Both the position numbers and the translations under genes were made by a program. Of a stretch of DNA of 39,046 nucleotides, positions 18,234-27,708 are shown piece by piece. The stretch's first letter is position 1. Every line of letters begins with the position of its first letter. The notes beneath the pieces were generated by a model that was not told the DNA's origin, did no database searches, and saw only the letters and a program-made list of their open reading frames with translations. The stretch comes from Candidatus Parcubacteria bacterium (GTDB lineage Bacteria; Patescibacteriota; Minisyncoccia; Minisyncoccales; JAGMDC01), in the NCBI GenBank assembly GCA_023128895.1, contig JAGMDC010000004.1, positions 1-39,046 of the forward strand. Direction: 5' to 3'.

Positions 18234-18310
18234 GGGCGGTTAGCTCAGTTGGTTAGAGTGCTTCAGTGACATTGAAGAGGTCACAGGTTCGAGTCCTGTA
18301 CCGCCCACCA
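18234..18310 (+). tRNA. tRNA-Val(GAC), CCA encoded
   Basis: Acceptor GGGCGGT/ACCGCCC; CTTCA GTGACAT TGAAG. Confidence 0.93.
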
Positions 18311-18334
18311 AATTTATCACTTATCATTAAATTT

Positions 18335-18898
18335 ATGACAACTAAAGCAGAAAAATTTAATAAAGAACAAATCAAGCAGGGTCGGGATGAAATCCAAGCC
18401 GGGGATACAGTCAAAATTTATCAAAAAACCCGCGTTACTGGCGGAAAAGATAAAAACAAAGAAAAAATCCAAATTTTTGAAGGATTGGTTTTAGCGCGCA
18501 AGCACGGTAAAGGTATAAACGCGACTATTACTGTAAGAAAAGTTATTGCCGGAATAGGAGTGGAAAAAATACTCCCCATACACTCCCCTAACATTGATAA
18601 AATAGAAATTATGAAACGCGGCAAAGCAAGGCGCGCCAAACTTTATTATCTGCGAACAGCCAAAGGCAGAAAAGCCCGGCTCAAACGCAAGAAATTTACT
18701 CCCGCGCCAGAGCCCGCGCCGACGCCAGCGCCAGAACCTAAACCTGCTTCGCCCGCAGAAACTCCATCAGAAGCAAAAGCGGAAGCCGAATCTGAACAAT
18801 CGGAGGTTCAACCTCCGACAGTAGAGCAGAAACCAGCAACAGAATCAAAACCTGAAAAACAAACCGAAGAAAACCCAGAAAATGGGCGGGTGCTGTAA
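18335..18898 (+). CDS. rplS: Ribosomal protein L19 with Pro/Ala/Glu-rich C-terminal extension
   Basis: QAGDTVKIYQKT..., FEGLVLARKHGKGINATITVRKVIAGIGVEKILPIHSPNI; start trimmed from ORF-track 18266. Confidence 0.93.
   Translation: MTTKAEKFNKEQIKQGRDEIQAGDTVKIYQKTRVTGGKDKNKEKIQIFEGLVLARKHGKGINATITVRKVIAGIGVEKILPIHSPNIDKIEIMKRGKARRAKLYYLRTAKGRKARLKRKKFTPAPEPAPTPAPEPKPASPAETPSEAKAEAESEQSEVQPPTVEQKPATESKPEKQTEENPENGRVL
18800..18818. repeat. Palindrome TCGGAGGTT-C-AACCTCCGA inside the rplS tail
   Basis: Perfect 9-bp arms. Confidence 0.88.
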
Positions 18899-18967
18899 TT
18901 GGTAGCCAGCTTGGATTGAGGTTCCAAGGGGAATTTTCCCGTGCGGGTTCAAGTCCCGCCCCGCTCA
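18884..18967 (+). tRNA. tRNA-Leu(GAG)
   Basis: Acceptor GGGCGGG/CCCGCTC; loop TTGAGGT; long variable arm. Confidence 0.9.
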
Positions 18968-18985
18968 CAACAACAGTTTTACTCG

Positions 18986-19022
18986 CATCAAAAAATCGTG
19001 GCAAAACCGCGATTTTTTGATG
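18986..19022 (+). terminator. Hairpin CATCAAAAAATCGTGG..CCGCGATTTTTTGATG
   Basis: ~16-bp inverted repeat with T-run after tRNA-Leu. Confidence 0.75.
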
Positions 19023-19066
19023 AATTTTTGATAAAAATACAATTTTAATATAGAATTAAATATGAT

Positions 19067-21178
19067 ATGGATTTGTATACGCAAATTGAAAATTTGCCGG
19101 GAATCGGGACTGTATATCAGAGAAAATTAAAAAAAATAGGTATTAAGACAGTTCGCGATATTTTATATCATTTTCCTCATCGCTATGAGAATTTTTCAAA
19201 TATCGCGCCGATTTCAAAAATCAAACTCCAGGAAACAGTGTGCGTAATGGGAAAAATTTTAGAAATCAAAAATGAGCGGACATGGAAAAAAAGAATGACA
19301 TTAACGCAAGCGGTTATTCAGGATAATACAGGCGCTATCCGCGCCGTGTGGTTCAGACAGCCGTATCTGACCAGAACATTAAAGCAGGGCGACAACGTTT
19401 GTCTCGCGGGCAAGGTCTCTGTGGACAACAGCGGCGCGTATCTAAGCAACCCAGCGTATGAAAAAATCAGCGCTAACCTGACTCACACTGGACGAATTGT
19501 TCCAGTATATCCGGAAACAATTGGGCTGTCTTCCAGATGGTTGAGATATATTATAAAACCATTGCTTGTAAATTTTTCAGCAAAAATTCCGGAAATCCTG
19601 CCGCAAAAAATCATCCAAGACAATAATCTTATGCCAATTAGGCAGGCAATATGGCAGATTCATTTTCCTGATTCAATGGCTATGGCGCGCAAGTCAAAAG
19701 AACGATTTTCTTTTGAACAATTATTTTTAATAGAAATGGCTGTCTTAAGGGCAAGAATGCGATTAAATCAAGAAACAGCGCCGGCAATGCCAATGGATGT
19801 AAATTTGATAAAAAGATTTGTAAAATCATTGTCTTTCAAACTCACTGACGCGCAAAGAAAATGCACGTACCAGGTATTAAAAGATATGGAAAAATCTCGG
19901 CCAATGAACCGTTTATTGGAAGGCGATGTCGGGTCTGGCAAAACAATGGTCGCTTTAATAGCCGCTTTGCAAACTATTAAATCCGGGAATCAGGTGGCGT
20001 TTATGGCTCCAACTGAAATTCTGGCTAAACAGCACTTTCAAGAAGTTTCCTCTCGGTTAGGGGATTTTAACATCAACATCGGGCTTCTTACTGGTAAAGA
20101 AGATAAATTTATTTCCAAAAAATTGAAAAACGAAACAATAGAAATTTCGCGCAAAAAATTAATAGAAAAAACGCAAAAAAACGACTTGGATATTTTGATT
20201 GGCACTCACGCGCTGATACAGGACAAAATGAAATTTGGCGAATTGGGCTTGATAATCTTGGACGAACAGCACAGGTTCGGCGTTGCGCAAAGGGCAAAAC
20301 TGACTACAAAATCAAGCAAACAAATTCCGCATTTATTGTCTATGACTGCAACGCCTATTCCACGCACTCTGGCTTTAACTATTTTCGGAGACCTGGACTT
20401 ATCCATTATTGACCAACTTCCCAAAGGCAGAAAGAAAATAATCACAAAATTTGTGGCGCCTGCCAATAGAAACAAATCCTATTCTTTTATCAAACAGCAA
20501 ATCAAGAAAGGAAGGCAGGTGTTTATTATTTGTCCAAGAATAGAAAGCCAGAAAGACAAAGAAAACATAGACCCGACATCTCCTTGGGCGAATGTAAAAT
20601 CAGTGGAAGACGAATATGAAAGATTGTCAAAACAAATATTTCCTGACTTAAAATTAGTAATGCTTCACGGAAAAATGACGCCTAAAGAAAAGGAAAAGAT
20701 AATGAAGGATTTTAAGAATAAAAAGTTTGATATTCTTGTTTCAACATCAGTAATTGAAGTTGGAATTGACGTGCCTAACGCTTCTGTAATGGTAATTGAA
20801 GGCGCTGATAGATTCGGGCTTTCGCAACTTCATCAGTTTCGGGGCAGGGTTGGCAGGTCAAAATATCAGTCATATTGCTTGCTGTTCACTGACTCGCCTG
20901 CTGTGAAAACACGCCAGCGCTTGAAAGCGCTTATTAGTTCTGAAAACGGATTTGAACTCGCTGAAAAAGATTTGAGCATTCGTGGCCCCGGTGATTTTTC
21001 CGGAACAAGGCAGTGGGGTATTCCTGACATAGCAATGGATTCTTTGAAAAACATTGCTCTTGTAGAAAAAACAAGAAATTCTGTCCAACAAATTTTGGAC
21101 GAGGACCCTGAATTGAAACAATACCCGTTTTTGCTGGAACGATTAGAAAAATTTCAAAACAAAATCCACTTGGAGTAA
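19067..21178 (+). CDS. recG: ATP-dependent DNA helicase RecG
   Basis: GDVGSGKT, DEQHRFGVAQR, MTATPIPRTLAL, QFRGRVGRS. Confidence 0.97.
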   Translation: MDLYTQIENLPGIGTVYQRKLKKIGIKTVRDILYHFPHRYENFSNIAPISKIKLQETVCVMGKILEIKNERTWKKRMTLTQAVIQDNTGAIRAVWFRQPYLTRTLKQGDNVCLAGKVSVDNSGAYLSNPAYEKISANLTHTGRIVPVYPETIGLSSRWLRYIIKPLLVNFSAKIPEILPQKIIQDNNLMPIRQAIWQIHFPDSMAMARKSKERFSFEQLFLIEMAVLRARMRLNQETAPAMPMDVNLIKRFVKSLSFKLTDAQRKCTYQVLKDMEKSRPMNRLLEGDVGSGKTMVALIAALQTIKSGNQVAFMAPTEILAKQHFQEVSSRLGDFNINIGLLTGKEDKFISKKLKNETIEISRKKLIEKTQKNDLDILIGTHALIQDKMKFGELGLIILDEQHRFGVAQRAKLTTKSSKQIPHLLSMTATPIPRTLALTIFGDLDLSIIDQLPKGRKKIITKFVAPANRNKSYSFIKQQIKKGRQVFIICPRIESQKDKENIDPTSPWANVKSVEDEYERLSKQIFPDLKLVMLHGKMTPKEKEKIMKDFKNKKFDILVSTSVIEVGIDVPNASVMVIEGADRFGLSQLHQFRGRVGRSKYQSYCLLFTDSPAVKTRQRLKALISSENGFELAEKDLSIRGPGDFSGTRQWGIPDIAMDSLKNIALVEKTRNSVQQILDEDPELKQYPFLLERLEKFQNKIHLE

Positions 21179-21233
21179 ACGCGCGACCAAAATCTTGATT
21201 TTTACCAGTTTTTTGGTACAATAATTTCAAATA

Positions 21234-21305
21234 GCCCTCGTAGTTTAACGGATAGAACAAGAACCTTCTAAGTTTTAGATGGGGGTCCGACTCCTCCCGA
21301 GGGCA
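21234..21305 (+). tRNA. tRNA-Arg(TCT)
   Basis: Acceptor GCCCTCG/CGAGGGC; loop CTTCTAA. Confidence 0.93.
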
Positions 21306-21341
21306 CAAAATAATCATTGATAATTTATTACTGATTATTAT

Positions 21342-21418
21342 GGCGAGCGTAGTGTAGTGGTTTAGCACAAGAACCTGTGGAGTTCTTAGGGGGAGTTCGA
21401 ATCTCCTCGCCCGCCCCA
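21342..21418 (+). tRNA. tRNA-His(GTG), CCA encoded
   Basis: G-1 opposite C73; AGAAC CTGTGGA GTTCT. Confidence 0.92.
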
Positions 21419-21420
21419 TT

Positions 21421-21457
21421 CAAAATGAAAACCGCCCTTTAGGCGGTTTTCATTTTG
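21421..21457. terminator. Bidirectional terminator CAAAATGAAAACCGCC CTTTA GGCGGTTTTCATTTTG
   Basis: 16-bp perfect arms. Confidence 0.88.
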
Positions 21458-21472
21458 ATTACTTATCACTTA

Positions 21473-22495
21473 TTATTTCTTTTCTTCAAGTTTGAGTTTG
21501 ATGAGTTGTTCCTTGTTGCTGCGAAAAATTTTTAATTCAACTGTGTCGTTTATTTCGCATTTTCGCAAAATCGCGGATAAAGGATTTTTAATAGTTATTT
21601 TTTCTTTCTGGCACTCTAAAATAATATCAAACTCTTTTAACCCGGCTTTTTCAGCAGATGACTTGGGGACCACTGCTGGCTCGCCTAAGGCCTCTCTCAC
21701 AATCAAAGCGCCATAATCTCTTTTTAATTTATTCTGCTCCGCAATTTTCTTATTCAATAAAATATATCTCACGCCTAAAAACGGCTTTCTGATTTTTCCG
21801 TATTTTTCAACTTCTTCCAAGTCCTTTTTGGCGTAATCAATTGGAATCGCGAACCCAATATTCTGCGCGAGCATCACCATCGCCGTGTTAATCCCAATGA
21901 CTTTGCCTTCTATATCAACTAACGGACCGCCTGAATTGCCTGGATTGATTGCCGCGTCTGTCTGTATTAAACCGCGCAATTGTTCTGCCTGGCGCGCCGG
22001 ACCTCCAAAAGCAGTGATGTTTCTGCTTAATCCGGAAACAACGCCTGTGCTCACTGTATCGTGAAATTCCCCTAACGCGTTGCCTATTGCGATAATTGTC
22101 TGCCCGAGTTCAATGTTTTCTGAATTGCCTAATTCTAAAAATGGAAAATTCTTTCCTTGGATTTTCAGCACAGCGATATCGTTGATAGGATCCCTTGCCA
22201 GAACTTTAGCTGGATATTTCTTTTCCGGTTCCAGAACAATTGTATAATCAGCGGTTGGGTCGCCGACAACATGCTGGCTTGTGAGGATTAATCCGTCTTT
22301 AGAAATTATAAACCCTGACCCGCCCCCAATTTTTGTTTTTTGTTTTTTGTTTCCCATCTGCGGCACCATCAAATTCTGCCCTCCATAAGGAATCATAAAA
22401 AAACCCTCAACTTTTGGCAGATCTTTTGAAATAACAACCGTAATAACAGCCGGACAGGCCTTCTTGACTATATCAATAATAGGCGACTTCTCCAT
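21473..22495 (-). CDS. HtrA/DegP-like trypsin-like serine protease with PDZ, no N-terminal anchor
   Basis: GGGSGFIISKDGLILTSQHVV, NDIAVLKI, NPGNSGGPLVDIEGKVIGIN. Confidence 0.93.
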   Translation of the reverse strand: MEKSPIIDIVKKACPAVITVVISKDLPKVEGFFMIPYGGQNLMVPQMGNKKQKTKIGGGSGFIISKDGLILTSQHVVGDPTADYTIVLEPEKKYPAKVLARDPINDIAVLKIQGKNFPFLELGNSENIELGQTIIAIGNALGEFHDTVSTGVVSGLSRNITAFGGPARQAEQLRGLIQTDAAINPGNSGGPLVDIEGKVIGINTAMVMLAQNIGFAIPIDYAKKDLEEVEKYGKIRKPFLGVRYILLNKKIAEQNKLKRDYGALIVREALGEPAVVPKSSAEKAGLKEFDIILECQKEKITIKNPLSAILRKCEINDTVELKIFRSNKEQLIKLKLEEKK

Positions 22496-22567
22496 ATTCT
22501 TACACTATATCACATTATTGAAATCAAGGCAAAGATGTGCTACGCTTGAATTGAAAATCGCATTCTC

Positions 22568-22639
22568 GCCCCTGTAGTTTAATGGATAGAATAAGAATTT
22601 CCTAAATTCTGGATAAAGGTTCGATTCCTTTCAGGGGTA
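22568..22639 (+). tRNA. tRNA-Arg(CCT)
   Basis: Acceptor GCCCCTG/CAGGGGT; loop TTCCTAA. Confidence 0.92.
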
Positions 22640-22647
22640 CTAAAACA

Positions 22648-23130
22648 ATGAAAAAAATTTTATACTATCTTATTGGAAAACATAACAGAAAAATTCCTTT
22701 TGTGATTTTAGTTTATTTCTCCGCTACTTTTATAATTGTAAGGACTTGTATTTACGCGTGGACTTACGGCATTATTCCAGAAATCACTGTTATAATAAAA
22801 GGCATAGAAATTCATCATCTTAGTTATGGAATTTTTATTTTAGCCATTGTCGGCTACTGGGCGCTCATAAATAATAAAGAAGAATCCCGCATCAAAATCG
22901 CAAAATTTTACGGCATTGGGCTTGCTCTTGCTTTTGACGAATTTGGGATGTGGCTTCATTTAGAAAACGATTATTGGCTAAGGCCAAGTTATGACGGCAT
23001 GATTATAATAACAGTAGCGCTTTTGAATATTGTTTATTTAAATCATATCTGGAAAAAAATCATTGAACAGCATATCCGTTTGGGCAAAAAAATCCTCAAC
23101 AAATTCACCCGCAAAATAGAACAAAAATAA
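22648..23130 (+). CDS. Hypothetical multi-TM membrane protein
   Basis: Coherent 160-aa ORF with several hydrophobic segments between two tRNAs. Confidence 0.7.
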   Translation: MKKILYYLIGKHNRKIPFVILVYFSATFIIVRTCIYAWTYGIIPEITVIIKGIEIHHLSYGIFILAIVGYWALINNKEESRIKIAKFYGIGLALAFDEFGMWLHLENDYWLRPSYDGMIIITVALLNIVYLNHIWKKIIEQHIRLGKKILNKFTRKIEQK

Positions 23131-23132
23131 AT

Positions 23133-23205
23133 GGGCCCATGGCGCAATTGGCAGCGCGCTTCAATGGCATTGAAGAGGTTGCGAGTTCAACTCTCGCTGG
23201 GTCCA
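23133..23205 (+). tRNA. tRNA-Ala(GGC)
   Basis: Acceptor GGGCCCA/TGGGTCC; CTTCA ATGGCAT TGAAG. Confidence 0.92.
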
Positions 23206-23213
23206 CTAAAACT

Positions 23214-23239
23214 AAAATCCCGCCATACAGCGGGATTTT
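23214..23239. terminator. Terminator AAAATCCCGC CATACA GCGGGATTTT
   Basis: 10-bp perfect arms with A/T runs. Confidence 0.85.
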
Positions 23240-23260
23240 GATTTATGGATTTCTGGCGAA

Positions 23261-24025
23261 TTAAAATCCGATGAAATCGCGGATAACCGGGCCGGAAATT
23301 GTTGTTAAGTTCCCTTGTTTGTTGATAAAGTTTATTCCAATTACCTGGCCGTCAATATTAAACAATGGACTGCCTGTTGTGTCTGCGCACGCGCTGATGT
23401 CAGTATAAATAAAATTCTGGTCAAAATATTTTATTATGCCTTGGCTTACTGCCAACGCCGGCGCGCGCACGGGATTAGTTCCTTTATTCCCTGTTTCTTG
23501 AAACATGCTGCTTATTGAAAAAATCCTTTGCCCTAATTTGATTTTGTCAAAATCAAAAAATCCAACAGTATTCAGATTTGCGGCTTCAATTTTCATTAAA
23601 CAAAGATTACTGTCTGAATCCTTTTTCAAAATTTTGACATCGCCATTTTTAAACGAGGAATAATACGGAGAGCCCTCCGCCCAAACAATGATAGAAGAAT
23701 TTTTTGGAACTATTTCCGCTAATGTGAGAATTAAGCCGTCAGAAGTGACAATCAATCCAGAGCCCTGCGCAATTGCTCCTTTCTTTGTTTTTGTCTCTAT
23801 TCCCACCACAATTTTTTCTGTCTTTTGTATAGCATTTTCCAAGGCAATATTTTCCTGTATAAAGATTTCTTTTGTTTCAGTTATGTAAACAGGATTCTGC
23901 TCCAAGCTATATTCCAAAAATAAAGGCCTTTCTATAAAATAAGGCCAAAGAATTTGGTCGGAAAAAATACCCCCCGCAGCGCCGATAAAAAAAACAATAA
24001 TAATCTTAAAAATATTTTTGAGCAT
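23261..24025 (-). CDS. HtrA-like protein with apparently inactivated catalytic triad
   Basis: SGLIVTSDGLILTLAEIV (no TxxHVV), SNLCLMKI, TTGSPLFNIDGQVIGIN (no GNSGGPL). Confidence 0.8.
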   Translation of the reverse strand: MLKNIFKIIIVFFIGAAGGIFSDQILWPYFIERPLFLEYSLEQNPVYITETKEIFIQENIALENAIQKTEKIVVGIETKTKKGAIAQGSGLIVTSDGLILTLAEIVPKNSSIIVWAEGSPYYSSFKNGDVKILKKDSDSNLCLMKIEAANLNTVGFFDFDKIKLGQRIFSISSMFQETGNKGTNPVRAPALAVSQGIIKYFDQNFIYTDISACADTTGSPLFNIDGQVIGINFINKQGNLTTISGPVIRDFIGF

Positions 24026-24027
24026 AA

Positions 24028-26727
24028 TTACGCTAATGCTTTGTCTCTCTTGCGCCCGCCAACAGCGCGCGCGCTCTTAAACACGATTTTCCCATCGAGC
24101 GCGTCTATTGCTATTTTGGCTCCCGATTTTACCGCGCCAGTGATAATCTTCATAGAAAGCGGGTTCAGGACTAATTTCTGGATTACTCTTTTCAAAGGCC
24201 TTGCCCCTAAATTCTGGTCAATCCCCTGTTCTGCCAAAATTTGCTTCACTTTCTGGGACACATTTATCTCAATGCCTTTATGCTTCAATCTGCTCGCGAC
24301 TTTATCAATCTCCAAATCAACAATCTTTCTGATTTCCGGCTTGCCAAGATAATTAAAAATAATTATCTCGTCAATTCTATTGATAAATTCGGGCCTGAAT
24401 TCCTGGTGCAGGGCCTGCCTTATCTTCTTTTTCAAATCCTCGCGCGCATCGCTATTTTTCTCTTCCAAAAATCCAACTGTCCCCATTTCAGCAATATATT
24501 CTGAACCAAGATTTGAAGTCATTATTATAATTGTGTTCTTGAAAGAAACCTTTCTGCCTTTTGCGTCAGTCAAATGCCCGTCTTCAAAAATCTGAAGCAA
24601 GATATTAAAAACCTCTGGATGCGCTTTTTCCAATTCGTCCAACAGCACAACGCTGTACGGCCGACGCCGTATTTTTTCTGTCAACTGACCGCCTTCTTCA
24701 TACCCGACATAACCCGGAGGCGAACCCATAATCTTTGAAACAGTGTGCCGCTCCATATACTCTGACATATCCAAACTGATTAACGCGTTCTCGTCATTAA
24801 ACAGAAATTCCGCAAGCGCGCGTGCTGTTTCGGTTTTTCCAACCCCGCTGGGGCCCAAAAACATAAACGAACCCAATGGCTTGTTCTCCTCGGAAATTCC
24901 CGCGCGCGAACGCCTAATTGCGGAAGATATGGCTCTTATAGCCGGCTTCTGTCCAATCACTCTCTTGGATATAATTTCCTCCATCTTTTCTAATTTTTTT
25001 GCTTCTGCTTCCATCAGCCGCATTACTGGAATCCCTGTCCAGACAGACACAACCCTGGCAATATCTTCTTCTGTAACCTCTTCCTTTAAAATTTTGTCTT
25101 TCTTCTGAAACCTGGTAAGTTGTTTTTCTTTTCTGCTAATTTGCTTTAATAATTCCGGAATCTTGCCGTATTTTATTTCCGCTGTTTTTTCAAGGTTTGC
25201 TTCTCTCTGTGCCACTACTGCCTGAAAATTCAAATCATCAATTTCTTTTTTAAATTTTCTGATGTCCTGAATCAGGTCTTTCTCGGTTTTCCAGCGCATT
25301 TCAATATTTTTAATTTTCTCTTTTAGGTCAGCGAGATTGCGCTCTATTGATTTTAATCGCCTTTTTGCTTTTGCGTCTTTTTCTTTGAAAATAGCGTGCT
25401 TTTCAATTTCTAATTTTTGGATTTCTTTTCTGAATTTGTCAAACTCTGCCGGCTCTGACTCAATTTCCAAACGCAGAGCGCTTGTGGCTTCGTCCATTAA
25501 ATCAACTGCTTTATCCGGCAGGAAGCGGTCAGTGATATAGCGGTAAGACAACTCTGCCGCGGCAATGAGCGCGGAATCCTTGATTTTTACCCCGTGGTGC
25601 AGTTCGTATTTTTCTTTTATCCCCCTAAGTATGGCAATAGTGTCTTCAACATTCGGCTCTGCCACATAGACCGGCTGAAACCTCCGTTCCAGTGCCGGAT
25701 CTCTCTCAATATATTTTTGGTATTCTTTCAGGGTAGTGGCGCCAATAGCCCTTAAATCACCTCTTGCCAAAGCCGGCTTTAATAAGTTGGAAGCGTCAAT
25801 AGCGCCTTCTGCGGCTCCGGCGCCAACCAGTGTGTGAAGTTCGTCAATAAATAAAATATACCTGCCTTGGCTTCTGTCAATCTCCCTTAAAAACGCTTTA
25901 ATTCTGTCTTCAAATTCTCCCCTATATTTGGTGCCGGCGACCAAACTGCCTAAATCCAAGGAAATAATTTCTTTTTCTTTCAAACTTTCCGGCACCTGCT
26001 GTTTAATAATTTTCTGTGCAAGGCCTTCTACAATCGCTGTCTTGCCCACTCCTGCTTCTCCAATAAGAACCGGATTGTTTTTAGTTCTTCTGGACAAGAC
26101 CTGCATTATCCTTCTGATTTCGTTTTCCCTGCCGACAACCGGGTCTAACTTTCCCTGCTTTGCCAATTGATTAAGATTCTTGGCGTATTTTTCCAGAACC
26201 TGATATTTGGATTCCGGTTCCGGGTCTGTAATTCTTTGTCCCCCGCGGATTTTAGCCAAATTTTTCAGCGCCTCCTGATATGTAAGTTTGCCGAATTCCA
26301 GAACTCCGGCGCCTCCGCGCGCCTGCAGAAAATCGGCTTTGTCTAAAATTTCTTTTGCTTTGGTCTGCGTGGATAACAAAGACAAAAATAAATGCTCTAC
26401 TGAAATAAATTCGTCGCCCATTTTCATTGCTTCTTCTCTCGCTTTGTCAAGCGTTTTTGCCATATCCTGGGTCAGATAAAATTGGCCAAAGGCCTGGGAC
26501 CCGGCGCCTGCGGGAATTTTCTGCATTTCTTTTTCTGCTCTGTCTGCCATTTTTTTTATATCAACTCCCATTCTTTCCAGCAATGTCAAAACAACGCTTT
26601 CTTCCTGGGATAGCAAAGCGAAAAGTAAATGAAGCGCGTCTATCTGCTGCTGGCCTCTTTGGCGCGCGGAATCCTGCGCCAATAGAATCGCTTCCTGGGC
26701 TTTATGTGTAAAATTAGGACCAATCAT
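24028..26727 (-). CDS. clpB: ATP-dependent chaperone ClpB
   Basis: Two AAA+ modules ([29 protein letters not shown]), coiled-coil middle domain. Confidence 0.95.
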   Translation of the reverse strand: MIGPNFTHKAQEAILLAQDSARQRGQQQIDALHLLFALLSQEESVVLTLLERMGVDIKKMADRAEKEMQKIPAGAGSQAFGQFYLTQDMAKTLDKAREEAMKMGDEFISVEHLFLSLLSTQTKAKEILDKADFLQARGGAGVLEFGKLTYQEALKNLAKIRGGQRITDPEPESKYQVLEKYAKNLNQLAKQGKLDPVVGRENEIRRIMQVLSRRTKNNPVLIGEAGVGKTAIVEGLAQKIIKQQVPESLKEKEIISLDLGSLVAGTKYRGEFEDRIKAFLREIDRSQGRYILFIDELHTLVGAGAAEGAIDASNLLKPALARGDLRAIGATTLKEYQKYIERDPALERRFQPVYVAEPNVEDTIAILRGIKEKYELHHGVKIKDSALIAAAELSYRYITDRFLPDKAVDLMDEATSALRLEIESEPAEFDKFRKEIQKLEIEKHAIFKEKDAKAKRRLKSIERNLADLKEKIKNIEMRWKTEKDLIQDIRKFKKEIDDLNFQAVVAQREANLEKTAEIKYGKIPELLKQISRKEKQLTRFQKKDKILKEEVTEEDIARVVSVWTGIPVMRLMEAEAKKLEKMEEIISKRVIGQKPAIRAISSAIRRSRAGISEENKPLGSFMFLGPSGVGKTETARALAEFLFNDENALISLDMSEYMERHTVSKIMGSPPGYVGYEEGGQLTEKIRRRPYSVVLLDELEKAHPEVFNILLQIFEDGHLTDAKGRKVSFKNTIIIMTSNLGSEYIAEMGTVGFLEEKNSDAREDLKKKIRQALHQEFRPEFINRIDEIIIFNYLGKPEIRKIVDLEIDKVASRLKHKGIEINVSQKVKQILAEQGIDQNLGARPLKRVIQKLVLNPLSMKIITGAVKSGAKIAIDALDGKIVFKSARAVGGRKRDKALA

Positions 26728-26951
26728 AATAAAATTTTTGTGTTTTTCTATTTTGAGTTTATCAAAAAATCAGTAAAAAATCAATACAAAAAAAATGAGA
26801 CCAAAACAATTTACACTGCTTTGGCCGTAATTTGGAATATTTTTTTTCGTATTGCGCTTTTGCGCGTCATGCTCATTATTTTGTCCTTTTTCCTTCTTGC
26901 TTTTTTAGAGCCCAATAAATCGTTTTATTTATGATTCACCATCCAACGTCT

Positions 26952-27329
26952 TCATCCGGTTACGTATAAGTTTGTTTCATGTACTAATGTTTTTGGGCTT
27001 GTCGCTATCTCGCATTTTGTATAATCATGTCTTGTGTTTACTGCCATCATTCTAAGGACAAGTACTGCGTTCATGGCTTTGATTGAACCCTTGGGACTAA
27101 CAAGAGTATGTCCCTTCTTCATGCTCCATCTCAAGAACATCGCTATCCCAATGCCTATAGCCACTGCGATACCTAGTGTCAACATAGTTGTCGCTGACAA
27201 TGCTACTGAGCTTGATGCGGTCATAAGTTCTGTTTCGGTTGCTAGTGCTACACCACTAAACGCAATGGCAAAAATGGCTATGGCTGCAATTACTGCTGAT
27301 GCTGTGCCTGTCATCCAATTCGTTTTCAT
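26952..27329 (-). CDS. Hypothetical protein, 125 aa, two hydrophobic segments
   Basis: Signal/TM-like N-term, strong SD AGGGGGTGAT upstream. Confidence 0.6.
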   Translation of the reverse strand: MKTNWMTGTASAVIAAIAIFAIAFSGVALATETELMTASSSVALSATTMLTLGIAVAIGIGIAMFLRWSMKKGHTLVSPKGSIKAMNAVLVLRMMAVNTRHDYTKCEIATSPKTLVHETNLYVTG

Positions 27330-27575
27330 TTTTTTTTATATCACCCCCTAAATCTTTATAGCGCTTTAGGTACTGGAACTCCCGCGTAGTTCTAACAAGT
27401 TTATTTTGCGCGTTTGTAAAACGCATTGTTGATATCTCTGTATCTTAAGAAATCATCACAATCAATTCCAACAAAGTCTACTCAAATGGCGAGGTTTTGC
27501 GCTAATCTAAATTGGATCTGGCGCTTAGCTTTTACGTCATTGCTCTGCACTGTATTGCACAATATTATTCCACTA

Positions 27576-27635
27576 GTCGGGAGGCCAGCGTTTAATCTAC
27601 TAAAGCAAATTAACAGACTAAACGCTGTTCCCGAC
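27576..27635 (-). other. Long hairpin in the leader of the 125-aa gene
   Basis: GTCGGGAGGCCAGCGTTTAATCT / AGACTAAACGCTGTTCCCGAC. Confidence 0.75.
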
Positions 27636-27672
27636 TTCAAATTATTAAAGAACTATTATTGCTTTCTATTTT

Positions 27673-27700
27673 AGAATAACAAATCGTAATTCTATGTCAA
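27673..27700 (-). promoter_or_regulatory. Promoter TTGACA-N16-TATTCT for the 125-aa gene
   Basis: Reverse strand TTGACA 27700-27695, TATTCT 27678-27673. Confidence 0.55.
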
Positions 27701-27708
27701 GTGGAAAA

